NCBI GenBank assembly: GCA_032622095.1
Contig: CP136068.1
Coordinates: 8,101,314-8,165,313 of the forward strand
DNA length: 64,000 nt
From: Siphonodentalium dalli
Lineage: Eukaryota > Mollusca > Scaphopoda > Gadilida > Siphonodentaliidae
Direction: 5' to 3'
Each line of letters begins with the position of its first letter. Position 1 is the stretch's first letter. This document shows, piece after piece, positions 26,033-37,299 of the stretch. The translations under genes and the position numbers were made by a program. The notes beneath the pieces were generated by a model that was given only the letters and a program-made list of their open reading frames with translations, was not told the DNA's origin and did no database searches.

Positions 26033-26433
26033 TTAACCCTTTACCCAACAAACCGGCCAAAACCGGCCAAATAAAGCTGCAACAGCCTAAATTATCTTGG
26101 GTCTGTCTCAATAAAACAATACAAATATGGATATATCCATTGGAACCGGCTCATTGACCACATTGTGATGGTTACAGTTATGCCCTGTGCCAATGCATTC
26201 TCTTATATATGCGAGTCGACCATAGGTCGCCTCGCATATATAAGAGAATGCATTGGCCTAAAAAAACACTTTTTAACACTTTTTACCATTTTTTCTTACA
26301 TTCTTTAACAATTTTATAACTTTTAATGTGTTAAGCCAATGCATTCTCTTATATATGCGAGGCGACCTATGGTCGACTCGCATATATAAGAGAATGCATT
26401 GGCACAGGGCCATTCTGTTGGGTAAAGGGTTAA
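26033..26433. mobile_element. TTAA-flanked (piggyBac-like) MITE with nested palindromes
   Basis: TTAA at 26033-26036 and at 26430-26433 flank a 393-bp body that starts CCCTTTACCCAACA and ends TGTTGGGTAAAGGG. A TTAA target and C/T-rich TIRs fit piggyBac-type non-autonomous elements. Inside, two ~77-bp segments (26183-26258 and 26334-26410) are inverted copies of each other, and each is itself a palindrome (CCAATGCATTCTCTTATATA to its complement around a GTCGACCATAGGTCGCC centre). About 70 bp of T-rich spacer separate them. No coding capacity. Confidence 0.85.
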
Positions 26434-26606
26434 GTATGCGAAAGGTGTCCAAGGTAGAACACAAACGTATACTAGTATATCTACGATGTCTAAAATTTCA
26501 TGTATAATGTGTTTTACTGTACTGTTGTTTTCTGCACTGCTATGTTCTTCTGTTTCACTCGTTGAACAAAGTTTGTGTTTTTAAACGATTTTAAGAATGT
26601 TCTTAC

Positions 26607-26856
26607 CCTTATCGAAGTCCCCATTCTCATCTGCTTGTAGGTAGCACGCGGTCTCATTGAAGGTGAAGGACACACATCCCACGGTACTAAGACAATCTTT
26701 GCTGCACGCGATCTTTGACCTTGGTGCAGTTGATGTGATGACGTTGGTTATCGTACCAAACCCCTTTCTCCTGAATTTCGCCTCGACAATATCGCTGGAT
26801 CCCGATGCAGAATCAGGGAAAAACCACCACAACAATATAAGTCCCCGAATATTCAT
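26607..26856 (-). CDS. first exon of secreted PAN/apple-domain protein, copy 2
   Basis: Paralogue of the exon at 14805-15054 with the same 250-bp length, the same donor (GATAAGG then GTAAGA) and the same final phase 1. The start MNIRGLILLWWFFPDSASGS is a signal peptide. Cysteines are kept in CSKDCLSTVGC and NETACYLQADENG. Most amino-acid differences are conservative (F/L, S/A, E/D, A/V), which suggests constraint on at least one copy. The TTAA-flanked element at 26033-26433 lies just downstream, within the presumed first intron. No further exon was recognised down to the first PAN copy. Confidence 0.7.
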
Positions 26857-27519
26857 GTCGTGTGCGTGTACATCAGAGAGACATATCCTACTGATCCAAC
26901 AACAATGTATATTTCAACAGTGGACTAGCGATCACCGTGCCAATGTGTATGCTCCCGAAGACCAATCAGACCGACTCGCTCTCCTACAGCACATGAACGA
27001 GAGCCTACCACGTGCGGATCACGTCAATATCCAGGGACAGTAACCAACGTTACCGCGTTCTCAGTCGGGTCTAAACGATTAATGATTTGACTAAGAAAGC
27101 AGTTCCATTCAGAAACATTTCAGTTAGGTCTTGCCGCTTAATGACCTCTCCTTTCTGCCAAGGCTGCTCGATCTTCCTGTCAACGGATAATTATGCCCCT
27201 CGTACGGCGAGCTGGCAGTATATAAACAATATACTCACCGGACAGAGATCGACAATAATAAATGTATAATTAAGATCGATTTAGCAAATACTTGTGAAAC
27301 TTCAAATGAAACCTAGTAAATGGCCGCCTTGTTCTATACAGTGCACTCCTACAGCCCACGTAGGTACTATATTTGTCCCGTGTGGAGTGCCAAACTAGTG
27401 GTACTCTGGAGCGCCTGTCCAGCTACTCAGGATATTACTTGTCCAGATACTCGGGAGTACATGTCCGGGTAGTCTGGAGTGCCAAATATCCGGGTACACT
27501 GGAGTCAGATATCTTAGAC

Positions 27520-27615
27520 CTTTAAATTATAGCCGAGTGCGCCACTTTAAAACCGCTACGTGTGTATATCGAAGCAGTGTTTAAAGTGGCGCGCTCGGTT
27601 TAAAATAATCTATGT
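27520..27615. mobile_element. foldback MITE, ~95 bp
   Basis: CCGAGTGCGCCACTTTAAAA pairs with TTTAAAGTGGCGCGCTCGG around a ~29-base loop; weaker pairing continues outward (TTTAAATTATAG against TTTAAAATAATC). Copy 1 of the surrounding duplication lacks it. Confidence 0.75.
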
Positions 27616-28181
27616 TTTAATTGATATTTTAATCACCATATATTTAAATGTCAAACCGCAAAATTTACAGTAGACTGTATTTTCCTATATCATACTATAG
27701 CATATAGTTAACAGCCATACCGCAAAAGTTATGTTCGGTCGAACCCCTACTCTGAGTGTTCTCGCATATATTTGAACCACATTTACACAAATAAACTGAT
27801 ACGTGTATGCCACGTGTTTTAGTTAACTCGCGCACTGCCAACTGCGAGTTATCTCGTAATGTTTTGCATATAATTGAATGGGCGTCAGCGGTGAACCGTG
27901 AACGTGTTGACCAATTCTCGGTGTAGTACAAGTCGGCTCAATAAGTTTACGAACTACATGTACCGGTAAGTTTCCATTCTTTTTGGAAACAAGGCTTGGT
28001 CGAATTCCAAAGTGATGGACACTAGCACTCATGCAATTGTACATTGGTCAAATTGAGGTTACGCATAATTAAAAAGCTTACTAAAATATGACAATTATTC
28101 AGGTTGTAATCTATTAGTAGGTATTTGGTATCTGTTGAAAATTGTTTGATTCATTCAATACTTAAAATATGTGATTTCATC

Positions 28182-29467
28182 AGGGGGGGGGGGGGGGTCG
28201 GAAAAAAATTCCAGGCCTCGGGGGACCCACCCACCCTATTTCTTCCGTTTCCGGTCTTTTTTTCCAGGCAATTTTGGACACCCACACTTTTTTTTCCGTT
28301 TCAGGAATTCCCGGTCAGTTTTGGACACCCACCCCCCTAAATTTGAGAAAATTATCAATTGACCAAACAAATAGCTGATTATCCCTGATTATAAAGGATT
28401 ATCATGCATTATCATAGTTTATTGCGCGAGATTTTAATAGAACATAATGAAGATAACGATACTATTTGAATTTATCATATAAGTGTCATTAATCAAGAAA
28501 TGTGTCAACATAATCACATTTCTAGGGATAGGCAGAGTGCCAAAGTTTTTATTAACATTCAGTTTCATAATATATAGTCACATGATCTAGTCACATAATC
28601 ACATTTGAGTATTCTACAGACTACATGGTACAACACATGTCAGATTATTTTACATTTTGATATTTGCTATGTGATATATTGCTTGAATCAAAACATGTGG
28701 AAATACAACTGTTCATCCCAATTTGAAGAATAATGCTAATACCAAACATAACCATGATATACCAGCATGACTCTTCTTGGGGCATCTCAGAAACCAGAAC
28801 TGAGGAAACATGTTATAGCGTGTAATGGCAGGCTGGTAGCCACTGCTTGAAGTAATAGGCTTCGTAATAATTGGGATAACATATGGATGGATATCACGGA
28901 TTTGCTCACGATATCAGTGACGATAAAATCTTTGTTACTGTGATTAACATTGCAAGCTGATCAACATTAACTTTGAAAACAATTTGAAATTGTTCAAGCT
29001 GGCCTTCAATTTATATGTTAAGATTTTATGTTTTACATTGTCAAAAGTCTATTTTATTCCATTATTTATTATATCTTTATTTCCATGGCACATATGGTCA
29101 AGTGTGCTTTCATTTTATTGCTTATTTTCAGCTGAGTTCTGCATAGTTATTCTTATTTTGTTGTATCAGTAGATGGAATCCTGATTAAATTTTATTTTTC
29201 CAATAGCGCAGTTTCTTGTTCTGTCAAGTTGAATTTGGGTTATTGTTGGCCATTGTGCAACTAATCCAACTTCTGATAACCTCTGTATATAGTATAGCAT
29301 TGCTATTAACTATATATGACCTGTTTCTGTACAAAACACATCAAAATAAGACTCAATAGCAGAAATGGAAAACAAATTTGGCACATGGAAAAAACTGCTT
29401 TTCGGACCCAAGAGACACCCACCCACCCCATCATACGTGCCTGGAATTTTTTTCCGACCCCCCCCCC
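28182..29467. mobile_element. hAT-like non-autonomous element with target duplication
   Basis: The ends are inverted repeats: a G15 run then TCGGAAAAAAATTCCAGGC at the left, and GCCTGGAATTTTTTTCCGA then a C10 run at the right. GATTTCATC is present on both sides (28173-28181 and 29468-29476) and only once in the paralogous empty site at 16143-16151. If the terminal C is counted the left end is CAGGGG with an 8-bp duplication, as in hAT elements; otherwise the duplication is 9 bp. The interior is AT-rich with no transposase. Both ends carry GACACCCACCC-type subterminal motifs. Confidence 0.93.
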
Positions 29468-29823
29468 GATTTCATCGGAGACAAACATGCAGTACAGCCA
29501 TTGACATACATGTATGTCGTATGCACACACACACTTATATATCATAATGGCGAATGGTTATGAGCATGCATTTAATTTAAATAATACGAATGGGGCTTCT
29601 CATTTAAAGACAAGGAACAAAGCTACCAGAGTTATCACTCAAATGTATGTAAATGTAAAACATTTGATTTAGCAAACCGGTACTTGTTTTGGTATGAAAT
29701 TGTCCAGTCACATGCGTTAACTTGTCGAGTCACTCACATATGCACTTCGTGTCTTGATTCGTACTAGTGGATGCACATCACATCCGTATATATATGTTCA
29801 TGTTTCACAACAGTATCAGTAAC

Positions 29824-29896
29824 ACATGTCACCTGGTGCGATACCACCACTCTGATTTTATATACTCGTAGTGGTGGTATCGTAGAGGTGACATGT
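29824..29896. mobile_element. 73-bp foldback hairpin
   Basis: CATGTCACCTGGTGCGATACC and its continuation CACCACT pair with AGTGGTGGTATCG and AGAGGTGACATG, with one small asymmetry and a ~19-base loop. Confidence 0.8.
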
Positions 29897-30057
29897 AATC
29901 GCGAATGTCGATAAGTAACCAACTTGTTGAATAAATCTTACACAATTTATTAATTGAACTGTTGTTTCGTGTTATATATACACTCAGCCCTCAAATTAGC
30001 TATGACAAAAGGCAATGCCTTAGAAAATACGGTAGAAGCCAATGTATAATGTATGGG

Positions 30058-30245
30058 ATACTATTATGGCCACTGCCTACTATGTGTATAATGACGCTTC
30101 TGGCATGCGCCAAAAGCGACAAAACATGCGACATTAGTCGCGCACCGAAAGCGACAAAACATTCGACATATTTTGTCGCTTTCGGAACACGAATAATGCA
30201 ACCTCTGTCGCATTCGGTGCGCCATTATGAAGTGATCCTAGTAAT
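30058..30245. mobile_element. TIR element in duplication unit 1
   Basis: The left CTATTATGGCCACTGCC and the right end (reverse complement TTACTAGGATCACTTC) are diverged TIRs. The interior holds a strong hairpin, CCGAAAGCGACAAAACA against TTTTGTCGCTTTCGG. The same element is in unit 2, so it predates the duplication. Confidence 0.65.
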
Positions 30246-30760
30246 ATTCCATTAGAATATCACGCAATTCTAAAGCAATGAGGTTGACGAAAAATGCCGA
30301 TTTCAAGTGCTGGTTAACTAGAAAATAAAGATACCCCTGATGGTTTAGATATAATATAAACAACCGGCGACCGCTCACATGTTTCGAAATTTATATATCA
30401 GACTCGCTGTTTTTATCAATGGTTGTACTAAGTTAATCTCATCGCTGTAATAAAGAACGCATACACTAAATATAATTATTATATTACTAGTACAGTAAGA
30501 TTACCGGCGGATACCGCATGCTAACTGAACGCAATCGCAGTTGTATCACTTGGCCATGTTTACAACCGCTGTAATTAACGGCCTACAAAGTTGTTAATGG
30601 GGTTAATTAATTAGAGCATAACTGTAGTTGTTAGAACAAAGGCATTGTAATCAATTTATTAATTGAAATGTCATTTCGTGTATAGTTATATATATTCTCA
30701 GCTACGACAAAAGCCGATGCCGTAGAAAAAACTGTAGAAGCCAATATATAATGCAAGGGT

Positions 30761-30897
30761 ACTATTAGGGCCACTTCCTACTAGATGTAGTAATAGCGCT
30801 TCTGTCACATATGTCACATATTGTGTCGCTTTCGGACGGCGAATAAAGTCGCTTTCAGTGCGCACCAGAAGCGCAATTATGAAGTGGCCCTGATAGT
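30761..30897. mobile_element. TIR element in duplication unit 2
   Basis: The left ACTATTAGGGCCACTTC and the right end (reverse complement ACTATCAGGGCCACTTC) are TIRs. AATAGCGCTTCTG and CAGAAGCGCAATT continue the pairing. This is the better-preserved copy of the family seen at 30058-30245. Confidence 0.75.
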
Positions 30898-31143
30898 CTT
30901 CCATAATAATATTGCACAATTCTAAAGCAATGAGGTGGAAGAAAAATGCAGATTTCAGTGCTAACATATCCTCACGCAATTAGGCACATACTCGCCATAT
31001 AATGTGAAATATGTACATGTGATTATTTGATTCTGAAGTAAGCAGATAGTGGACTCGTACCCGTTATATCGTTTTATGGCACAGGCCACAGTGAAAACAC
31101 ATAGCAAAGAGCTTACACCTGAAAAGTCGTGAGTTGTCATTGT

Positions 31144-31287
31144 CCGCACATAATCTGATCAGAATCGCCTCATTATGAGTCGATAATGTGACTAAATCTG
31201 TCAGCACATTATCGACTCAAAATGAGGCGATTCTAAGCAGATTATCTACCTAAAACATGTTCTATTCTAAGCAGATAATGCGCGGGG
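31144..31287. mobile_element. foldback element with three-part repeat
   Basis: ATAATCTGATCAGAATCGCC and CTCATTATGAGTCGATAATG pair with CATTATCGACTCAAAATGAG and GCGATTCTAAGCAGATTAT (31150-31245). A further partial copy (ATTCTAAGCAGATAATGCGC) follows and pairs with the extreme left (GCACATAATCTG). Confidence 0.75.
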
Positions 31288-31660
31288 TTTCGTCAACCGT
31301 CGAACGCTCACATGTTTCGAAAATTATAGATAAAACTCGCTGTTTTTCACGAAGTTTGTATTAAGTTATTTCATCGCTGTAACAAAATGCATGCACTAAA
31401 CATTATACATATTCGATGTAATTGATTAACATGGTGCACGACACTGGCGATAAAACAGGGTGCATGGTGGTAATGAACTAGAAAAATGAATGTGATCGCA
31501 AGCAACTAAAACGACGGTAATTTATTTGGTTACCTCGGCTAAAGAAGTTTATTATTAATACCGCTGTAAGATTACGGCGGATACCGCATGTAACATAGCT
31601 GTGAGCAAAAGCATTGTAGTAACAGCTTGTGATTGATTCAGCGTATAGCACAGCACAGCC

Positions 31661-31820
31661 TGACATAGTAGAAACAGCCAATCACCGCTCAGTGTTAGAA
31701 TCGAGGTCAGGTCATAATGAATATTAAAATGAGGACCTCGATTCTAACACTGAGCGGTGATTGGCTGTTTCTACTATGTCAGTCATGGAAAGGTCAGGTC
31801 ACAATGAATATTAAATTTAG
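31661..31820. repeat. perfect 48-bp inverted repeat with flanking 30-bp direct repeat
   Basis: 31661-31708 (TGACATAGTAGAAACAGCCA to CGAGGTC) is the exact reverse complement of 31734-31781, 25 bp apart. The loop sequence AGGTCAGGTCATAATGAATA (31705-31734) recurs after the right arm at 31791-31820 with few changes. Confidence 0.92.
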
Positions 31821-34800
31821 AAACTGTGTCACTTGACACATATCTTTTTTAAAGTTGGAATTATCGACAGATTTCTCCTCTATTAGAATTGTTTACTGAC
31901 AATGTGTTGATTTGTATGAGTAAATAAATTATTAGCCGACAATAAATCGCTAAGTTCCAGATATTTAGTTGATCGTTTGACCGATTTTTAATGATAGTAA
32001 ACTGCATGGGTGGTGAATTTCGACACACAAGCGTCCATTGCTGTCTGAGCCGGATCAAATCGAAAAAATACGCTCTCCGGAGACAATATTCGGTGGTTAA
32101 AATTTTATCAAATGCAACGTGTATGAATGTTTCTGATGGGAGTTTGTGGTATTTATTGAAAGATGAATTCTTTGCCGATCCATCCGTGTATATATCGTTA
32201 TCATTACTGTGGTGAATGGGCTAAATTTGTGCGAATCCCGAGCGATGGTGAAACGTTGAATTTCTACAGAGCCCCTTGTCTATATAATGTTCCATTAACG
32301 CGAAGAAGGCGCGTTTAGAGAGCGGCGTATATGGGCAGTGCAAAAGGGGGCGGACAGCGGAGCGCGTTACAGGCCCCTGTGGTCAAAATGTCAGATTTTT
32401 TAATTTGTAGCTTTTACAATGTTTGTGTCTCAAATAAAACATCTCATTTACTAAATATAATGTACTGACATATTCACTCATAGTCAATGTTGATAAAATT
32501 CAACCGACACAGCAATACCATGTATCATTTCTCAACAATTTTGTTTGCCATCAAATGTAACACATATTGTGTAGAATATATACACATTTGTCCGTTTTAT
32601 TTACATTCTTGTGTGTAAAACAAAGTAATGTTTTTTGGTGTCAAAATGGACATGAAATCTTTGTTATACGTGTTTTTAATTACAAAATCAATCATTTAAA
32701 ACAAATGGAACTGAAATAATAGTACGCATGTGTAACATCATGTTGTTCATGTGAAAATGAGTCTTTTGGTGAGGTGGATAATTTGAAAGTAGATTCATAT
32801 CAACTGGCAGTGTTTTTGCTGTTAGCTTCGCCGTTATAAGTACATTACACTGTAAGACACATGTCCATATATTGATCAATTCGCAACTGCAAACACACTA
32901 ACCAACGTGCACGAAAAAGGATATCACAATTAAAAGCACATAATGTTATCGATCTCAATTAGCATATTATGCTTCCTGAAATATCGTAATCTATTAACAA
33001 AACGAGGATAACGATTGACACAAGAGCACTGCATTAGTGTACACATCCATTTGGTACACACATTGTCTATCTGTATAGGATTCCGAACAAAATAATTGTA
33101 CACGTAACTCACGGTCGAGCCATTTTGCACATTATTGTAAGTCTAAGTCAGTACGACAGTAGAGGGAACTATCTAACAGACCATTGGTTTGGTATATTTA
33201 TATTTCAGATTTTCGTTCCGTTGCATGGACCAATACTATTTTTGCGCATAGTAGTCCCATGATCTATTACCCATAGTTCCGTAAATGAAAACAAGTAATT
33301 TGGTTTGGTCAAGTGGTGAGGTTACGCACGTTTGTCGTAAGTGAGTCCAATATTTTGGAGTTTATTCGCCGCCAATGACCGGTATTACACTATGAATGTT
33401 CATGGAAATGCATTTCTACATTGTGGTCGTGTGTGGTGACTCGAATTTGACCAAGGCAATTGTTGCAATTTTCCCGTGAAGTCATCGTCACAGTACGGAT
33501 CTTTATCCACATACCACCACTATCCATACTATACAGATAAACCACGCATCTAACCACATACCATGCGTATAAAGCAATAATCTACTAGGCAGATACGTTT
33601 AACAGTTTGCGAGGTAAAACATTTGCAAGAGCTAGGGAAATGTGACCTGCAATAGTGATGTACATGTAACTGAGTAGGTCACAACATCGAAGAGCAAAAT
33701 CAATACACACTGCTCGTTTTCTTTGCTATGGAGATCACCATTAGAAAAGATAACACCCACAACGTATTTTAGTGCAACCAGTCGCTACGGCTAAAATTAA
33801 ACCTTACCACAGAAAGCGCACTCAAATATAATAATTCCAATGTCCAGTTCAGTAAAAACTATCCAAACCGAACACCCTTCAGACCGGCCTTTCTGTTCGG
33901 TTTAGAAAGGTGTTCGTTATATACACCACGCGTGCACAAACCGATTCTGATTTTTAGTATTATCTAACTACGATTACGTAATCATAGTCGGTCGGCACAA
34001 TAAACTCCGGCTCCGAATCTATGATTTAAATTTGTTCGCCCCTGTTGACGTAAACGTCGTTTTGCCACGGAAATCTCCGAAAACCGGTTGTGGTATTAAT
34101 TATTAATTTTTCGTCTTATTTACTATGGGATCAGAATGGGACTTTGGTAATTTTAATCACAATCGGGAGGGCTTTCCGATTTTGTTCGGTGTTTTATAGA
34201 CCGGACAACTCCTTTACTGGACACACACATTTGGAGATCGAACTTTTAAATAGTTTATGTCGATGTCATCTAAGGAATTGGAAAACTGTGTGCAAATGAC
34301 TCAAATCATAAGAAATACTGATCAAACACAGCATGAGGGAAAAATAAGAGTGAATGTTAGGTTAATGTTGAAATCTCTAGAGTTGTTGTTGTCCGGATGA
34401 AAGAGCAAGGTTTTGTTCCGAATGCGAGAAATGCTCGCAGCGATAGTTCGTGCAATAAATCGATGGGCATACTGTGGACTGTTTGTTCAAGCACATCTAC
34501 AATCACACTGGTCTGAAACTTAGCTGTCACTGCAACAAGGAAAATTCTAATGGATGTCGTGAAGAGCCTACTCGGGTTTTGATAAAGTGTGCAATGATTC
34601 TGCTTCTAAACTATCTATGTAATGTGGTTCATACAGATACACATTGAAGCCTTGTCGGTCGATGGCTTCTTTGAATTGTGTTTTGTTATTTATCGTCCAT
34701 CCACACTTTTCTCCTTTGACGAGAGAGCACTTTGTATTACACACGTGCACAACTAATATTTAGTTTTTCTTCACATATTATCAAATTTTGTACCCGAATG

Positions 34801-35059
34801 ACATCACAAAACGTCATTCTTTTACATGGATTATAATCAGTGGCTCACCTTGTCGGACTGATTGTCATTTTGTTTATCGCGATTAATTGGTCCCACCAAT
34901 AAAGAAGATTTTTTTATCAGCAACTGAGCGTACTTTAGACGTTATAATTTTCTTAAATCGTGCAGTCGACGTGGTTGGAATTGGTGTTCGTTTTGTTTTT
35001 TTGTTTTGTTTTTTTTGTGTTTGGTTTTAAATATTTTGTATTGGGATCAAAATTATGAA
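31821..35059. other. intergenic stretch, no gene seen
   Basis: Contains a short hairpin at 33868-33916 (CCGAACACCCTT against AAAGGTGTTCG) and a GC-richer patch near 32300-32380. A minus-strand frame at 34568-34750 (includes DRQGFNVYLYEPHYIDS) is protein-like but unrecognised. Confidence 0.5.
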
Positions 35060-36370
35060 CATTAGTTCAAAATACTACAATTAGGGTTAGTGCACCTACA
35101 CTCTCCATCCCTGACTTAAATTCACCAAATGTGCCTTCTTTAACCCACGTGATTTGATTCATCGTAACATTGTAGAAGAACGTTTATGAATTTGGTGGAA
35201 ATCAGTGCTAAACATATATGTATCAGCTTTGGTGCCCTCTCCGTGCATCCCTGACTCGAACGCCAAACCATAGAGATGATTATGGTGGAAATAAGCTACA
35301 ACTATATTTCATCATTTTTGCTGCCACTCCCCTGTTCTGCCCTTGTCAACAACAGCGTAACTTTAAAACAAAACTTTAAAACAATTTAACCCACATCATT
35401 ATTTTCCTTGTAAAAAGTTGCCCCTGTCAGACCCATTTGGTCCCATCCAGATGGTCTCCCATGACGTTATATAGAACCGAGACATTCGCAAATGTAAGCA
35501 TAACATGTGGCGTCTTTAACCCACACGATTTCATTCCTAGTATCATTAGAGAAGAACGTGTATGGATTTGGTGGAAATTGGCGCTGAACTTATTTTTATA
35601 AGTTTAGTGACCCATCCCGTCCCCATCCATGACTCAAGCGACGCCACTTTTGACATCTTTAAACAACACAATTACACTCATCATGAATATGACTATATTT
35701 ACAAATGGTGCTAATTGTTTACTAAACAAATTCGTCTCAAATATAGTCCTCCCCATCTCTCGGCACAAATTTGGCGTAATTAAACCACGCGATTAGATTT
35801 CTAGTATCACGAAGATGAATATGTAACAATTCGGTGGAAATCGGGTAAAATATTTGTTATCAATTGTTGATGTCCCTTCTCCCTCCATGCACCCTGACTC
35901 GAACTTTTGACATCGTTAATCGAGACAGTTAGACTACTGATATCACGAAATTATTATGTATCAGTTTAGTGGTAATCGGCGACTAAACAAATTATTATCA
36001 AATTTAGTGCCCCCATCTCTCACCCAAACGGCAACAAATCGGCGTCTTTAAATCACACGATTATATACCTTGTAACGTGTGGAACAATGTGTATCAAGTT
36101 TGTGGAAATCGGTGCCAGCAATATTGTATCAGTTTTGTGCCCTCTCCATTTCCGTGCACCCTTCACTCGAAGGGCGCCACGTTTGACATCCGTAAACCAC
36201 ACCATTAGATTCATCATATCATGGAGATCATTATGTATATTTTTGGTGGATCACGACGACGACAAGTTGTTCTGCCCGCCCCTTTTCTGCCTCCGACAAC
36301 AGCGTCACGTTAGAAAATTATAACCCACACCATTTATCAGAACAAGTTACCCCTGTTACACCACTGGTTA
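35060..36370 (+). repeat. degenerate ~130-bp tandem array
   Basis: Variants of TCTTTAACCCACACGATT recur near 35130, 35384, 35513, 35655, 35773, 35910, 36045, 36185 and 36310, a spacing of about 120-140 bp. Alternating unit types (one with CATCCCTGACTCGAACG, one with CAAATCGGCGTC) suggest a ~265-bp dimer. ATTTGGTGGAAATCGG is the other shared block. A lone related copy is at 62285-62390. No coding frame. Confidence 0.8.
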
Positions 36371-36524
36371 CGTCCTGCATGGTCCTCCGTGAATTCATAT
36401 ATCACAGACATACAGACATTCGCAAATATGGATATAGATAGATGTATCGATTTATTGTGTACAATCGATTAAAATTGACAATCCGCCTCTGGATCTGGCC
36501 GTAAATTCTCCTAATGAAAGACAT

Positions 36525-36600
36525 ATACAGTAATGCCCTAAGTAATCGACTCCATAACCACAGCAGAATTATGGGTAACTTTTCAGGATTTAGTTGGAAA
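36525..36600 (+). mobile_element. one-ended fragment of a TIR element
   Basis: TACAGTAATGCCCTAAGTAA, then CGACTCCATAACCACAGCAG and GGGTAACTTTTCAGGATTTA match the left end of the complete element at 40022-40171. The right TIR is missing here. Confidence 0.75.
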
Positions 36601-37024
36601 TTGTTATAATAACTTGTGTAATTGTATGGGGAGAGGGGCTAACTAAGTTGTATAATTTGTGCCCCAATCCCAATTGTACATTAATGATACAATAAAATAT
36701 GTTTAAACTAAACTATGTGAACGGATACACCAGCGTGAAAATATACGATCACTGAACAATAGACATAACTGGTCCAATCATTCACACGTATAGCAGTTGA
36801 AATAGCACACGAATGGTACCGGAGCCAACCAGAGCCCATCTTTCGGAAAGAGAATATTCTGAAATTTATAACATGTATACATCGGTTACAATCGGCTACA
36901 TTTGTATTTGACTGGACAAATGAAATCTTCCGAACTCATTTGAAAATAATGTTTAAATTTGCAACTGCCAATGTTTGAAACTGGCAACTTGAAAGCATTA
37001 ACCACGAGAGCTGCTTTTACTTCT

Positions 37025-37290
37025 ATGTTATACACAACACGCATCTCGTGCATATGAAATTCATTGGATAGCAATTGAAAAAATATCAAATTTCGAAGAG
37101 ATTTCAAAAAGAATTGAAAAATAAACATTTATCGCAATATTCGACAAACTTTAAATGCAACACCTAAGATGGTCAAGATTGTAAAGTGGCATAAAGAATA
37201 GCATAGACCCCTAATCTTCCCGTAATTATTAATGTTCAACTTAACATATCGGCGGGACAAAACGAGAACCTGCTTCCTATATGTCGAAGT
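37025..37290 (+). repeat. dispersed repeat, copy A
   Basis: Matches 39446-39745 on the same strand: CTCGTGCATATGAAATTCAT, ATTTATCGCAATATTCGACA and GACCCCTAATCTTCCC are shared with small differences. Copy A is cut by the foldback element that starts near 37300. Confidence 0.85.
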
Positions 37291-37299
37291 CTGAATTAC

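Larger units (their letters stand above)
26487..29521. repeat. segmental duplication, copy 2 (with insertions)
   Basis: Pairs with 14685-16204. Relative to copy 1 it carries extra sequence at about 27400-27650, including a foldback hairpin, and a 1.29-kb TIR element at 28182-29467. Alignment resumes after the element at GATTTCATCGGAGACAAACA and ends near CATGTATGTCGTA. Confidence 0.9.
29940..31640 (+). repeat. direct duplication, ~0.7-1 kb units
   Basis: Unit 1 (about 29940-30640) and unit 2 (about 30650-31640) share, in order, TAGAAGCCAAT, AATTCTAAAGCAATGAGGT, CGCTCACATGTTTCGAAA, ACTCGCTGTTTTT and the GGCGGATACCGCATG block. Unit 2 is longer because it contains the foldback at 31144-31287. 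Confidence 0.85.

Noticed and set aside
28171-28362. Gly/Pro/Phe-rich frames at the ends of the hAT-like element (also 29306-29563)
   Set aside because: They translate the homopolymers and terminal inverted repeats of a non-coding element.
34568-34750. Minus-strand frame with GFNVYLYEPHYIDS, considered as a DEG/ENaC-type extracellular fragment
   Set aside because: Too short and without the conserved cysteine pattern or neighbouring exons.
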